Shown here in pieces: positions 34,240 to 42,585 of a stretch of 64,000 bases of DNA. The DNA comes from JBBQXK01 sp038209775 (GTDB lineage: Bacteria > Pseudomonadota > Alphaproteobacteria > Rhodobacterales > Rhodobacteraceae), in contig JBBQXK010000017.1 in assembly GCA_038209775.1 (NCBI GenBank), positions 7,234 through 71,233 on the forward strand, given 5' to 3'. A program made the translations under genes and the position numbers. How positions within the stretch are numbered: the first letter of the stretch is position 1; every line of letters starts with the position of its first letter. Below the pieces are notes generated by a model. It ran no database searches and was not told the origin of the DNA. It was given only the letters and a program-made list of their open reading frames with translations.

Positions 34240-35897
34240 TTTGTACCCCCGGCCAAGGCGGCGGCCCGCATCTGCGACAGCGTCTGTCGTGGCGTCAGCG
34301 CCTCGGGCGAGATGTTGAGGTCAAGGACTGCGCCGGTGCCAGATGCTAACGCCCGGTCGAATGCGGCGGCGAAATCGGCGGTGGTTTCCACCCGTTCGGC
34401 ATGGAACCCATAGGCGCGGGCAAGCCCCGTGAAATCGGGGTTCTGCAAAGTGGTGCCTGAAACACGCGCCGGATAGTGGCGTTCCTGATGGGCGCGGATC
34501 GTGCCATAGATGCCGTTGTTCAGGATCAGGATGATCGGCTGCGCGCCGGCCTGCATCGCGGTGCCCAGTTCTTGACAGGTCATCTGGAAATCCCCGTCGC
34601 CCGCAAAGCACACCACCACCCGCTCAGGATGCGCCACCTTGGCAGCAATCGCCGCCGGCACGCCGTACCCCATGGCCCCCGACTGCGGTGCTAACAGCCT
34701 GGCATCCCGGCCAAAGCTGTAGAACTTGTTCGGCCAGACCGCGAAATTCCCCGCCCCGTTGGTCAGGATCGCATCCTGTGGCAGCACCCCCCGCAGATGC
34801 GACATGACCGCCACCATATCGACGGGTGACGGTTGCGCGGGTGCATCCATGCTGGCCAGATACCCGGCCCGCGCCTTGGCCCGCCATCCCGCCCAATTAC
34901 CCCGCACCGGACGCAGCGCTGCGGCAAAGGCGTTCGGCCCGGCGTGGATACCCAATACGGGCTGATAGATCTTGCCAATCTCGCGGTCTGATCCGTGGAC
35001 ATGGATCAACGTCTGCACCGGCACCGGCACCGACAACAGGGTATAGGCGTCCGTCGTCATCTCGCCAAAACGCACGTTGACGGCAAGGATCACATCCGCC
35101 TCGCGGATCAGGGCCTTGACGTGGGGCGGCATGCCAACCCCGGCCTCACCTGCATAACAGGTCGAGTGATTGTCGAACCTGTCCTGATAGCGGAAGGCCA
35201 CGATGGCGGGGATGTCGGAGCCTTCGGCAAACGCCTGCAACGCCTGACGGCCCCCATCAGTCCAGTTGCACCCCCCCAAGAGGACCAGCGGACGTGCGGC
35301 ACCTTGCAGCAGCGCCAATGCCTCGGCCACAGCCTCGGTCGTCGGGGCGGGTTCGGTGATGCGGGGGGGGCCGGTCAGGGGGGCCGCGTCGGTCAGGCTG
35401 GTCAGCATGTCCTCGGGCAGGGCCACCACCACTGGGCCGGGGCGGCCCGTGGTGGCCGTAACCCAGGCACGACCCAGGATTTCGGGGATGCGTTCCACCC
35501 GGTCAATCTGCACTGCCCATTTGGCCATGGTGCCGAACACCGCGCCATAGTCGATTTCCTGAAACGCCTCGCGTCCGGCCATGTCGGTACCGACCTGTCC
35601 CACGAACACGATCATGGGTGCTGAATCCTGCATCGCGGTGTGGATACCGATGGATGCATTCGTCACCCCCGGCCCCCGTGTGACCAGGCAGATGCCGGGG
35701 CTGCCGGTCAGCTTGCCCCAGGCGGCTGCCATGAACGCCGCCCCCCCCTCATTCCGGCACAGCACGAAATCCAGCCGCCCCTGCGTGTCGTGCAGGGCGT
35801 CAAGCACCGCCAGATAGCTTTCGCCCGGCACCCCGAACGCCTTGACAGCACCAAGGGCCACCAGGCTTTCCACCAGAACCTGCCCGCCATTCCGCAT
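34236..35897 (-). CDS. Thiamine-pyrophosphate-dependent enzyme (acetolactate-synthase-like)
   Basis: 553 residues from the ATG at 35897 (MRNGGQVLVESLVALG). The three-domain layout is that of the ILV/POX family. The catalytic Glu sits in VLCRNEGGAAFMAAAWG, GVTNASIGIHTAMQDSAP follows, and the TPP-Mg motif is CFAGDGDFQMTCQELGTAM through LILNN. Substrate specificity loops do not match IlvB well enough to name it. In operon context it may be a 2-oxoacid decarboxylase or a carboligase. It is the first gene of a six-gene coupled operon, 108 bp after a LacI-family regulator. Confidence 0.88.
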   Translation of the reverse strand: MRNGGQVLVESLVALGAVKAFGVPGESYLAVLDALHDTQGRLDFVLCRNEGGAAFMAAAWGKLTGSPGICLVTRGPGVTNASIGIHTAMQDSAPMIVFVGQVGTDMAGREAFQEIDYGAVFGTMAKWAVQIDRVERIPEILGRAWVTATTGRPGPVVVALPEDMLTSLTDAAPLTGPPRITEPAPTTEAVAEALALLQGAARPLVLLGGCNWTDGGRQALQAFAEGSDIPAIVAFRYQDRFDNHSTCYAGEAGVGMPPHVKALIREADVILAVNVRFGEMTTDAYTLLSVPVPVQTLIHVHGSDREIGKIYQPVLGIHAGPNAFAAALRPVRGNWAGWRAKARAGYLASMDAPAQPSPVDMVAVMSHLRGVLPQDAILTNGAGNFAVWPNKFYSFGRDARLLAPQSGAMGYGVPAAIAAKVAHPERVVVCFAGDGDFQMTCQELGTAMQAGAQPIILILNNGIYGTIRAHQERHYPARVSGTTLQNPDFTGLARAYGFHAERVETTADFAAAFDRALASGTGAVLDLNISPEALTPRQTLSQMRAAALAGGTK

Positions 35898-36005
35898 GTC
35901 GCTTCCCTTTACCGGTTTTTCGCCGACCAATCCCCGCCTGCCTTGCTAGCGATTTCGTCAGTGCAGCCGCAAGGGCTGTCGTCATCCCTGATGGACCGCT
36001 TCAGG

Positions 36006-37037
36006 TCACACCGACTCGGGCAGATAAAGGTCGGGCGGCAGAAAGTGCTGCGCCTGAACCGGCTTGATCCCGTTGCGCACGGTCTCTGCCGCCAGCATGA
36101 CAAGATCGCTGCACAGCCGCGCCATGGGCGTGGCAATCACCATCGCCACCTCGCGTGAGATCAGGGCGGCACGGCTTTCGGGGGTCAGTTCGTTCACCAC
36201 CAGCGTCACCTCACCCGGAGCGCGGACCTCACGCAACGCGGCAATCGCGCCCTCCATGCCGCCACCCGCGCAATAGATGCCGCGCAGGTCGGGGTGGCGG
36301 CGCATCAGGTCCAGCGTGGCCTCATAGGTCAGTTGCCGCGTCTCAAGGTTCACCAGCGTGTCCAGAACGGTGAACTGCGGCCCGTATTCGCGCAGATAGC
36401 TGCGAAACCCGGTTTCGCGCAATTCATGCCCGTGCCAGCGTGATCCCCCCACGAAAACTGCAATCTTTCCGGGCTGATGCGTGGTGGCAGCAATCATGTG
36501 GGCGGCGATGCGGCCGATCTTGATGTTGTTCATGCCCAGATAATTCTGCCGCACCCCTTGGGCGAAATCGTTCAACAGGGCAAAGCACGGAACACCCTTG
36601 GCGTTCAGGCGACTGACGGCATCGGTCAGATCGGGGTGGGTGACGGCGGTGGCGGCCATGGCATCAACGCGGCCGGCCAGCCGGTCAAGGATCGCGATGA
36701 AATCGGCAGGCGACTGCGAGGGGGCAAATTCGATGATCGCCGAGGCGCGCACGCCCGTGGCTTGGGCCACGGCGCGTTCAATTTCGGCCTTGAAGGATTG
36801 GTAGAACGCCTGCCGTTCCTTGTGCAGCACCACGCCCAGACGCAGGCGCGGCAGGTCCATCTGCATCCTTTGGCCGATCAGAGGTGCGGCGTGGTAGCCG
36901 ACCTGGCGCGCGGCCTCGTACACCTTGCGGGCGGTTTCTTCGCGCACCTTTTCGCGGGCGTTCAGGACGCGGTCAACGGTGGCGGGGGACACCCCGGCCT
37001 CGCGCGCGACATCGTCGATCGTGGGGCGGCGGGCCAT
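36006..37037 (-). CDS. LacI-family transcriptional regulator
   Basis: 343 residues from the ATG at 37037 (MARRPTIDDVAREAG). The N-terminal HTH TIDDVAREAGVSPATVDRVLN with the hinge that follows is standard. A periplasmic-binding-protein-like effector domain follows (about 65-335), including FVGGSRWHGHELRETGFRSYL and GIYCAGGGMEGAIAAL. It probably senses the substrate of the downstream TPP/hydantoinase operon, which it precedes on the same strand. The 137-bp region upstream separates it from the divergent mocD remnant. Confidence 0.92.
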   Translation of the reverse strand: MARRPTIDDVAREAGVSPATVDRVLNAREKVREETARKVYEAARQVGYHAAPLIGQRMQMDLPRLRLGVVLHKERQAFYQSFKAEIERAVAQATGVRASAIIEFAPSQSPADFIAILDRLAGRVDAMAATAVTHPDLTDAVSRLNAKGVPCFALLNDFAQGVRQNYLGMNNIKIGRIAAHMIAATTHQPGKIAVFVGGSRWHGHELRETGFRSYLREYGPQFTVLDTLVNLETRQLTYEATLDLMRRHPDLRGIYCAGGGMEGAIAALREVRAPGEVTLVVNELTPESRAALISREVAMVIATPMARLCSDLVMLAAETVRNGIKPVQAQHFLPPDLYLPESV

Positions 37038-37174
37038 GGACGACACCCTGACGAAAAACACATCACGCAAGGCGTCAGCGTGACGGCTCCTGATGCGACT
37101 TGCAACCGTCACCCTTGGTAATCCGGTCGCTACCTGTCGAGCTGGTGCGCAAGAGGGGCGACGGGGGGGACGGG

Positions 37175-37690
37175 ATGGGGCACAGGGATTACAGCCTGCT
37201 TGGGGCCGGCGGGCGGCGGGCCGTCGACACCGGGCTTGCGGCGGCGGAGTGGTATCATACCGAGGTGCCGCGCAAGGTGATGAAAGACCTGATGCAGCGG
37301 TCCGACCAGCCCGCCATCCGCGATACCATTTTGCTTTATGGAATCATGATCTTGACGGCTGGGATTGGCATCTGGCTGTGGCCGTTGTGGTGGTCGGCTC
37401 CGTTCTGGCTGGTGTACGGCTAGGCTTCCGACTCGAGCTGGCATGAGTGCGGGCATGGCATGGCGTCCGCACGCCGTGGATGAACAACGTGATGCACGGC
37501 GGGGCGGTGTACGCATGAAGAGGTGCATCTGTGTGACGGGCTGGTGATGGGGCATCTGATCGAGTGTCCCAAGCACAACGGGCAGTTCGACTATTGCACT
37601 GGACGCGCGATGCGGTCGCCGGTGTGCATCGACCTGGCGACCTATCCGGTGAAGGTCGAGGGCGGGCGGGTGTTCATCGACGTTGGGTGA
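37175..37690 (+). pseudogene. mocD-mocE: Decayed mocD-mocE fusion (desaturase/Rieske ferredoxin remnant)
   Basis: The first part, from the ATG at 37175, reads as a fatty-acid-desaturase-like oxygenase of the MocD type (AEWYHTEVPRKVMKDLMQRS, then a membrane pair). An amber codon at 37421-37423 stands where YGSASDS is expected. In the same frame ASDSSWHECGHGMA, the first His box, continues, and a one-base loss near 37460 shifts the frame before TPWMNNVM. Sequence then jumps (about 37490-37507) into the 3' part of a MocE-type Rieske ferredoxin, with CTHEEVHLCDG and IECPKHNGQFDY holding both cluster motifs and ending at 37690. So: nonsense mutation, frameshift and internal deletion fusing two genes. 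MocD/MocE act in rhizopine demethylation; a working pair is lost here. The rest of the gap around it, 37038-37174 and 37691-37888, holds only regulatory-type sequence. Confidence 0.8.
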
Positions 37691-37726
37691 GCGGCGGCGT
37701 AACCCGTTCATAATGCTGGAAACTGC

Positions 37727-37781
37727 TGTATGCGATCCGTATGCGATCCGTACAGCATCCGTATTACATCTGTACATACAC
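37727..37781. repeat. Array of 11-bp phased repeats, copy B
   Basis: Five head-to-tail 11-bp units: TGTATGCGATC, CGTATGCGATC, CGTACAGCATC, CGTATTACATC, TGTACATACAC. Shared pattern YGTAYnnnATC, one unit per helical turn. It starts 37 bases after the mocE remnant and ends about 107 bases before the ROK gene. The matching copy A is inverted at 27707-27761. Confidence 0.8.
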
Positions 37782-37830
37782 TTTGCCCCCGTTTGCCGCA
37801 GCCTGCCCGCACAACGGGCGGATTGCCGGC

Positions 37831-37859
37831 TTGACAGACTCAGCTGTGCGTAGTTAGTT
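37831..37859 (+). promoter_or_regulatory. Candidate promoter of the ROK-YhfX operon
   Basis: TTGACA (37831-37836), a consensus -35, is followed after 17 bases by TTAGTT (37854-37859), which lies inside the left arm of the ROK operator. This layout fits autorepression. Confidence 0.5.
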
Positions 37860-37880
37860 CGGACGCAGAACGAATTAACT
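37852..37880. promoter_or_regulatory. Candidate ROK-regulator operator
   Basis: AGTTAGTTCG and CGAATTAACT form 10-bp arms (one mismatch) around a 9-base spacer. The right arm ends 8 bases before the ROK start codon. Bound protein would cover the -10 region and the ribosome site. Confidence 0.5.
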
Positions 37881-37888
37881 GGTGACCG

Positions 37889-39109
37889 ATGGACCCGACC
37901 CCCCAGACCAATGTTTCGCGGCAGGTTTCGCTGTGCATGGCCATGCAGGCCATCATCCATTGCGGCCCGATTTCGCGGGCGTCCATTGCCAAGCAGACGG
38001 GGATGTCAAAGCAGACGGTGTCGGAACTGGTGCGGATTCTGGAAGAGGACGGGTGGGTGCGCGAAACCGGGCGTACCTCGGGGCATGTGGGGCGCAGTGC
38101 GACGACGTATGAGCTGATCCCCGAAAGTGCGCTGATGGCGGCGGTGGACTTGGGCGGGACCAAGCTGCGCGTGGCGGTGGTCAATCTGGCGGGCACCATA
38201 TTGGCCGAAGGGGTGGAGCCGACGCACCCCGAGGGGGGGCAGGCGGTGGCCGCACAGATCGGCGCGTTGGTTTTGCGCACGGCGGCGGAGGCGGGGATTG
38301 CGGCGGGACGTATCCGGCAGACGGTGGTCGGCTGTCCGGGGGTGCCGGACATGGGCACGGGGCGGGTGAATTTCGCGCCCAACATCGCGGGGATCGACCG
38401 GTTCGATTTCCGCGCGGCGGTGGCGGCGGCGGTGGGCACGCAGGTGTCGCTGGAGAACGACGTGAACCTTGCGGTTCTGGGTGAGCATTGGCTGGGTCTG
38501 GGGCAGGGGCTTGACCATCTGGCGTTCATCGCACTGGGCACCGGGATCGGGGCGGGGATCATCGCGAACGGCGCCTTGCTGCGCGGCGCTGCGGGGGCGG
38601 CGGGCGAGTTGGGGTATCTGCCGTTCGGCGCCGATCCGTTCGAGCCGGAATCGCTGCGCGTGGGGGCGTTTGAGCGGGTGACGGCGACCCATGGAATAAG
38701 GGCGGCATATAACGCGGCGTCGGGCCGCGATCTGGACGTGCCCGCGATATTCGATGCGGCGCGGGGGGGGGATGCGGCGGCGTCGGGGGTGATTGCCGGG
38801 GTTGCGCGCCAGATGGCGCGGGCGGTTGCGGCGATCGGGGCGATTACCGCGCCGGAACTGGTGATCCTTGGCGGGTCTATCGGCGCGCGGCCCGAGATTG
38901 TGGCGGCGACGCGGGCCGAACTGGCGCTGTGCTTTCCGTTTCCGATCCGGGTGGAGGCGAGCATCCTTGGGGATCACGCGGCACTGAACGGGGCGGTGGC
39001 GATTGGTTTGACGGAACTGCATACGGCGCTGTTCGCGCAGTCCGCGCCGGGGGCGGTGGTGACATTGCCGACGCCAAAGGTGGGCCTTGTGCAGAGGGCG
39101 GCCGAATGA
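37889..39109 (+). CDS. ROK-family transcriptional regulator/sugar kinase homolog
   Basis: 406 residues. An N-terminal winged helix (about 15-75; PISRASIAKQTGMSKQTVSELVRIL) precedes a ROK/ASKHA domain. That domain has AVDLGGTKLRVAVVNLAG (phosphate loop), GCPGVPDMGTG, END in the catalytic-Asp position, and FIALGTGIGAGII. The zinc motif CxCGxxGCxE of most ROK proteins is absent; the region reads GAAGELGYLPFG instead. So it may bind ligand differently or be metal-free. It heads an operon with M20 peptidase, ABC importer and YhfX genes, and probably regulates it. Confidence 0.88.
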   Translation: MDPTPQTNVSRQVSLCMAMQAIIHCGPISRASIAKQTGMSKQTVSELVRILEEDGWVRETGRTSGHVGRSATTYELIPESALMAAVDLGGTKLRVAVVNLAGTILAEGVEPTHPEGGQAVAAQIGALVLRTAAEAGIAAGRIRQTVVGCPGVPDMGTGRVNFAPNIAGIDRFDFRAAVAAAVGTQVSLENDVNLAVLGEHWLGLGQGLDHLAFIALGTGIGAGIIANGALLRGAAGAAGELGYLPFGADPFEPESLRVGAFERVTATHGIRAAYNAASGRDLDVPAIFDAARGGDAAASGVIAGVARQMARAVAAIGAITAPELVILGGSIGARPEIVAATRAELALCFPFPIRVEASILGDHAALNGAVAIGLTELHTALFAQSAPGAVVTLPTPKVGLVQRAAE

Positions 39110-40362
39110 CTGTGCCCGCCGCCCTTCTCGCGCGGTTGCGCCCGCATTTGGATGCGGGGTTTGCCAATGGCCTGTTGGTGCGCGCGGTGCAGGCGGCGTC
39201 GGTGACCGGCGACGAGGGGCGGATGGCCGATATGCTGGTGCCCGAGATGGGGCGGCTGGGGTTAAGCCCGTTGCGCGAGGATTTCCTGCCGGGCAGGCCG
39301 AATGTGACGGGCACGCGGGTGGGGTTTGGTGGTGGGGTTCATCTGCAGTTCGTGGGCCATACAGATGTGGTCCATGCCCGCGACTGGGGGGCGCATTGGG
39401 CGGGGCAGGCGCAGGCCGACCCGTTTGGCGCTGTAGTCATCGACGGTGAATTGTGGGGGCGGGGGGCGGCCGACCTCAAGGCCGGGATCTGCGCGGCGCT
39501 GGCGGCGCTGGAGGTGCTGGACCGGGCGGGGGTGAGGCTGCGGGGGTCGCTGTCGTTCGCGTTTGTGGGGGATGAGGAAAGCGGCGAGCCGGGGACCGGT
39601 GTGAGTGCAGGAATGCGGCATTGGGCGGGGGCGGTGGTGGCGGGGCGGTTGGCGCGGCCTGATGTGGCGGTCTATGTCGAGCCGACGCGGTTGTGCGTGA
39701 TGCCGGTGCAGATCGGGTTCTTCATCGTCGATGTGGTGCTGACCGGGCAGTCGGCCTATTTCGGGCGGCCCGATCTGGGGCGGGATGCGTTGCGCGCGGC
39801 GCATCGGGTGTTGGCGGCGATCTGGGACCATTCGGATGCGATTGCGGCGCGGGCGGAACATGCGCTGTTGGGCCGGGCCTTTGCGCTGGTGACGGGGATT
39901 GCGGCGGGGGGGCTGATTGCGGTGCCGGGTGAGTGCCGGTTTTCGCTGATCCGCAAGCTGTTGCCGGATGAGAGCCTGGATGCCGCGACCGACGCGCTGG
40001 AGGCGGTGATCCGGGGCGCGGTACCCGAGGGGATCGCGCTGTCGCTGACCTATCCGGCGGGGCGCGACCATGCGCGGGGCGGGTCGCCTGCGGGGATTGC
40101 GGTGGACCATCCGTTGGTCACCACGCTGTCGGCCTGTCTGGCGGCGGTACGGCCCGGGGCGGGCGGGGTCGAGGGGGCACCGTTCTGGTCGGAGATGCCG
40201 TTCCTGACGGACATTATCGGCTGTCCCGCCGTCTATTGCGCGCCCGGGGACATTGCCATCTGCCACACCAATCATGAGCGGGTGGCGCTGGCCGATTATC
40301 ACGATGCCATCCTGTCTTTTGCTGCCTTTATCGCCATCACATGCGGCACCGTCGATCCGTGA
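39106..40362 (+). CDS. M20-family metallopeptidase/deacylase (ArgE/DapE-like)
   Basis: 418 residues from the ATG at 39106, overlapping the ROK stop (ATGA). Zinc ligands are visible: VGHTDVVHARDW (His), WGRGAADLKAGICAAL (bridging Asp), VGDEESGEPGTG (Glu-Glu) and YVEPTRLCV (Glu) with a late His in CHTNHE. The dimerisation/lid insert is about 100 residues. Such enzymes remove acyl groups from amino acids or cleave dipeptides. No signal peptide, so it acts on imported material. With the YhfX-like racemase it suggests processing of an N-acylated amino acid or amino sugar. Confidence 0.88.
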   Translation: MTVPAALLARLRPHLDAGFANGLLVRAVQAASVTGDEGRMADMLVPEMGRLGLSPLREDFLPGRPNVTGTRVGFGGGVHLQFVGHTDVVHARDWGAHWAGQAQADPFGAVVIDGELWGRGAADLKAGICAALAALEVLDRAGVRLRGSLSFAFVGDEESGEPGTGVSAGMRHWAGAVVAGRLARPDVAVYVEPTRLCVMPVQIGFFIVDVVLTGQSAYFGRPDLGRDALRAAHRVLAAIWDHSDAIAARAEHALLGRAFALVTGIAAGGLIAVPGECRFSLIRKLLPDESLDAATDALEAVIRGAVPEGIALSLTYPAGRDHARGGSPAGIAVDHPLVTTLSACLAAVRPGAGGVEGAPFWSEMPFLTDIIGCPAVYCAPGDIAICHTNHERVALADYHDAILSFAAFIAITCGTVDP

Positions 40363-40388
40363 CGGGCCGGAACCCAAGGGAGAAGATC

Positions 40389-41450
40389 ATGAAATTCAAG
40401 ACTATACCGCTGTTCGCGTCGCTTTCCGTGCTGGCCCTGCTGGCGCTGCCCGCCATGGCGCAGACTGTCGGCCCGTCGGGCGAGGCGGCAACCCTGTCGT
40501 CCGCCGTGACGGTGGATGACGCGCAGGTGGCTGAGTTGAAGGGCAAGGGGCTGAAGGCCGCGCTCTTGTGGCACGACCAGTCGGATTTCGTGAATGCGGT
40601 GACGGCGGGGGCAAGCGATGAGTTTGCCCGGCTGGGGATCGAGGTGGTGGCCACCACGTCGGCCGGGTTCGATTCGGCGCGCCAGATGGCCGATGTGGAA
40701 ACCACGCTGGCCTTGCAGCCCGACATCATCCTGTCGCTGCCCTTGGACCCGGTGGCGTCGGCCGCGGCCTTTGCCAAGGCAAGTGCGGCGGGGGCCAAGC
40801 TGGTGTTCCTGTCGAACCTGCCTGCGGGGTACAAGCATCCGGGCGATTATGCGGCCATCGTGACAGATGACCTGTTTCAGATGGGCAAGCAGGCGGCGGA
40901 TGCCCTGGCCGCGTCGATGGGGGGCAAGGGCAAGGTGGGGTGGATTTTCCACGATGCGGCCTATTACGTGACGAACCAGCGGGACAATGCGTTCAAGACG
41001 ACGATCCAGAACGACTATCCCGACATGACCATCGTGGCCGAGGCGGGGATCAGTGATCCGGCGCGGGCGGAAGAGATTGCCAACGCGATGCTGCTGCAGA
41101 ACCCCGATCTGGGCGGCATCTATGTGACCTGGGCCGGGCCTGCCGAGGGCGTGCTGGCCGCGTTGCGGGCGAATGGCAACACCACGACCAAGATCGTGAC
41201 GCTGGACCTGTCTGAACCGATTGCGCTGGACATGGTCAAGGGTGGCAACGTGACGGCCATCGTGGCGGATGAGGCGTATGAGCTGGGCCGCACCATGGCG
41301 GCCATCGGGGCGCGTGCGGTGCTGGGGGCCGAGAACCCGGCCTTCGTGGTGGCCCCGGCGCTGACGGTGACCAAGGAGAGCGTGGCCGAGGGCTGGCAGA
41401 AGTCGCTGCGCAAGGACGCGCCGCAATCGGTGCTGGACGCGGCGAAGTAA
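40389..41450 (+). CDS. ABC transporter substrate-binding protein, sugar type (first of two)
   Basis: 353 residues from the ATG at 40389, signal peptide with cleavage after AMAQ. Periplasmic-binding-protein family 4 features: DEFARLGIEVVATTSAGFDSARQMADVETTLAL, ILSLPLDPVASAAAF and VTLDLSEPIALDMVKGG, then EGWQKSLRKDAPQSVLDAAK at the C-terminus. The following gene encodes a close paralogue with the same landmarks, so this is a tandem duplication. It delivers the ligand to the shared permease; the two may differ in ligand range. Confidence 0.88.
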   Translation: MKFKTIPLFASLSVLALLALPAMAQTVGPSGEAATLSSAVTVDDAQVAELKGKGLKAALLWHDQSDFVNAVTAGASDEFARLGIEVVATTSAGFDSARQMADVETTLALQPDIILSLPLDPVASAAAFAKASAAGAKLVFLSNLPAGYKHPGDYAAIVTDDLFQMGKQAADALAASMGGKGKVGWIFHDAAYYVTNQRDNAFKTTIQNDYPDMTIVAEAGISDPARAEEIANAMLLQNPDLGGIYVTWAGPAEGVLAALRANGNTTTKIVTLDLSEPIALDMVKGGNVTAIVADEAYELGRTMAAIGARAVLGAENPAFVVAPALTVTKESVAEGWQKSLRKDAPQSVLDAAK

Positions 41451-41472
41451 TCGCGCAAAACGAAGGAGAAGC

Positions 41473-42531
41473 ATGATGATACGCCTATCTCTTTTGGCCG
41501 CCGTGCTGGCCCTGCCCATGCCCCTGTGGGCCGAAGCGCCGGTCACGGTCGGCCCCAACGGCGAGCCTGCAACGCCGGTGGCGGCGCTGCAACTGACCGA
41601 TGCCGAGGTCGAACAGATCAGGGCGGGCGGGTATACCGCCGCCTTTGCCTGGCATGAGGTTTACGACTGGTCGGCGGCGGTGGCACGGGGGGCAAAGGAC
41701 GAGTTTGCCCGGCTGGGGATCGAGGTGGTGGCCGAGACCAACGCCGGTTTTGATGCCGCCAAGCAGCAGACCGACGTGGAAACGGTGATGGCGTTGAAAC
41801 CGTCGATCCTGATTTCGCTGCCGGTCGATCCGGCGCTGGGTGCGGCCACCTATGCCGCCGCGCGCGACGGGGGGGCGAAGATCGTGTTCATCGACAACAC
41901 CGCCGCCGGGTTCACCCATGGCAAGGACTATGTCGCCACGGTGTCCGCCGATCTGGTGGGCATCGGCGAAAAGACCGCCGAGGCGATGAACGCGGCCCTG
42001 GGTGGTACGGGGCAGATCGGCTATATCTTTCACGATGCCGATTTCCCGGTGACGAACCAGCGGGATCAGGCGTTCGTCTGGATGATCGGCGACAGGTATC
42101 CGGGTCTGAAGATCGTGGCCGAGGCGGGGATGGCCGACCCCGCGCGGATCGAGGATATCGCCAACGCCATGCTGTTGCAGCACCCCGAGATTGACGGGTT
42201 GTATGTGCCATGGGCCGAGCCTGCGGTGGGTGTGCTGTCGGTGCTGCGCCAGTTGGGGCGGGATGACGTAAAGATCGTCACCATTGACCTGAACGAACCG
42301 GCGGGGCTGGACATGGTGCAGGGTGGTGCTGTGGCGGCACTGATCGCAGATGAGGCCTATGCCATCGGCACCTACGCCGCCCGTGCGGCAGCGGCGGGGC
42401 TGTTGGGCAAGCCGGTCGATCCGTTTCTGGTGGTGGGTGCGGTGATCGTGGGGCCGGACAACGTATCGGAAGGGTGGAAGGCATCGCTGAACCGCGACGC
42501 GCCGCAATCCCTGCTGGACGCCGCAAAGTAA
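41473..42531 (+). CDS. ABC transporter substrate-binding protein, sugar type (second of two)
   Basis: 352 residues with signal peptide (cleavage after MPLWA). Paralogue of the gene 22 bases upstream: DEFARLGIEVVAETNAGFDAAKQQTDVETVMAL, VTNQRDQAF, VAEAGMADPARIEDIANAMLLQHP and the same ending DAPQSLLDAAK. The ligand-facing stretch AFAWHEVYDW differs from ALLWHDQSDF in the first copy, so binding may have diverged. A GC-rich hairpin separates it from the permease. Confidence 0.88.
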   Translation: MMIRLSLLAAVLALPMPLWAEAPVTVGPNGEPATPVAALQLTDAEVEQIRAGGYTAAFAWHEVYDWSAAVARGAKDEFARLGIEVVAETNAGFDAAKQQTDVETVMALKPSILISLPVDPALGAATYAAARDGGAKIVFIDNTAAGFTHGKDYVATVSADLVGIGEKTAEAMNAALGGTGQIGYIFHDADFPVTNQRDQAFVWMIGDRYPGLKIVAEAGMADPARIEDIANAMLLQHPEIDGLYVPWAEPAVGVLSVLRQLGRDDVKIVTIDLNEPAGLDMVQGGAVAALIADEAYAIGTYAARAAAAGLLGKPVDPFLVVGAVIVGPDNVSEGWKASLNRDAPQSLLDAAK

Positions 42532-42536
42532 CTGGC

Positions 42537-42558
42537 CCGCGCCCGGGTTCGGGCGCGG
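42537..42558 (+). terminator. Hairpin after the second binding-protein gene
   Basis: CCGCGCCCG and CGGGCGCGG (9-bp perfect arms, 4-base loop) start 6 bases after the stop. No T run, and the permease starts 28 bases later. Same position and type as 23460-23489 in the other sugar operon. Confidence 0.6.
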
Positions 42559-42585
42559 CCCCCAATAGCCAGAAGGTCCGGTCAC

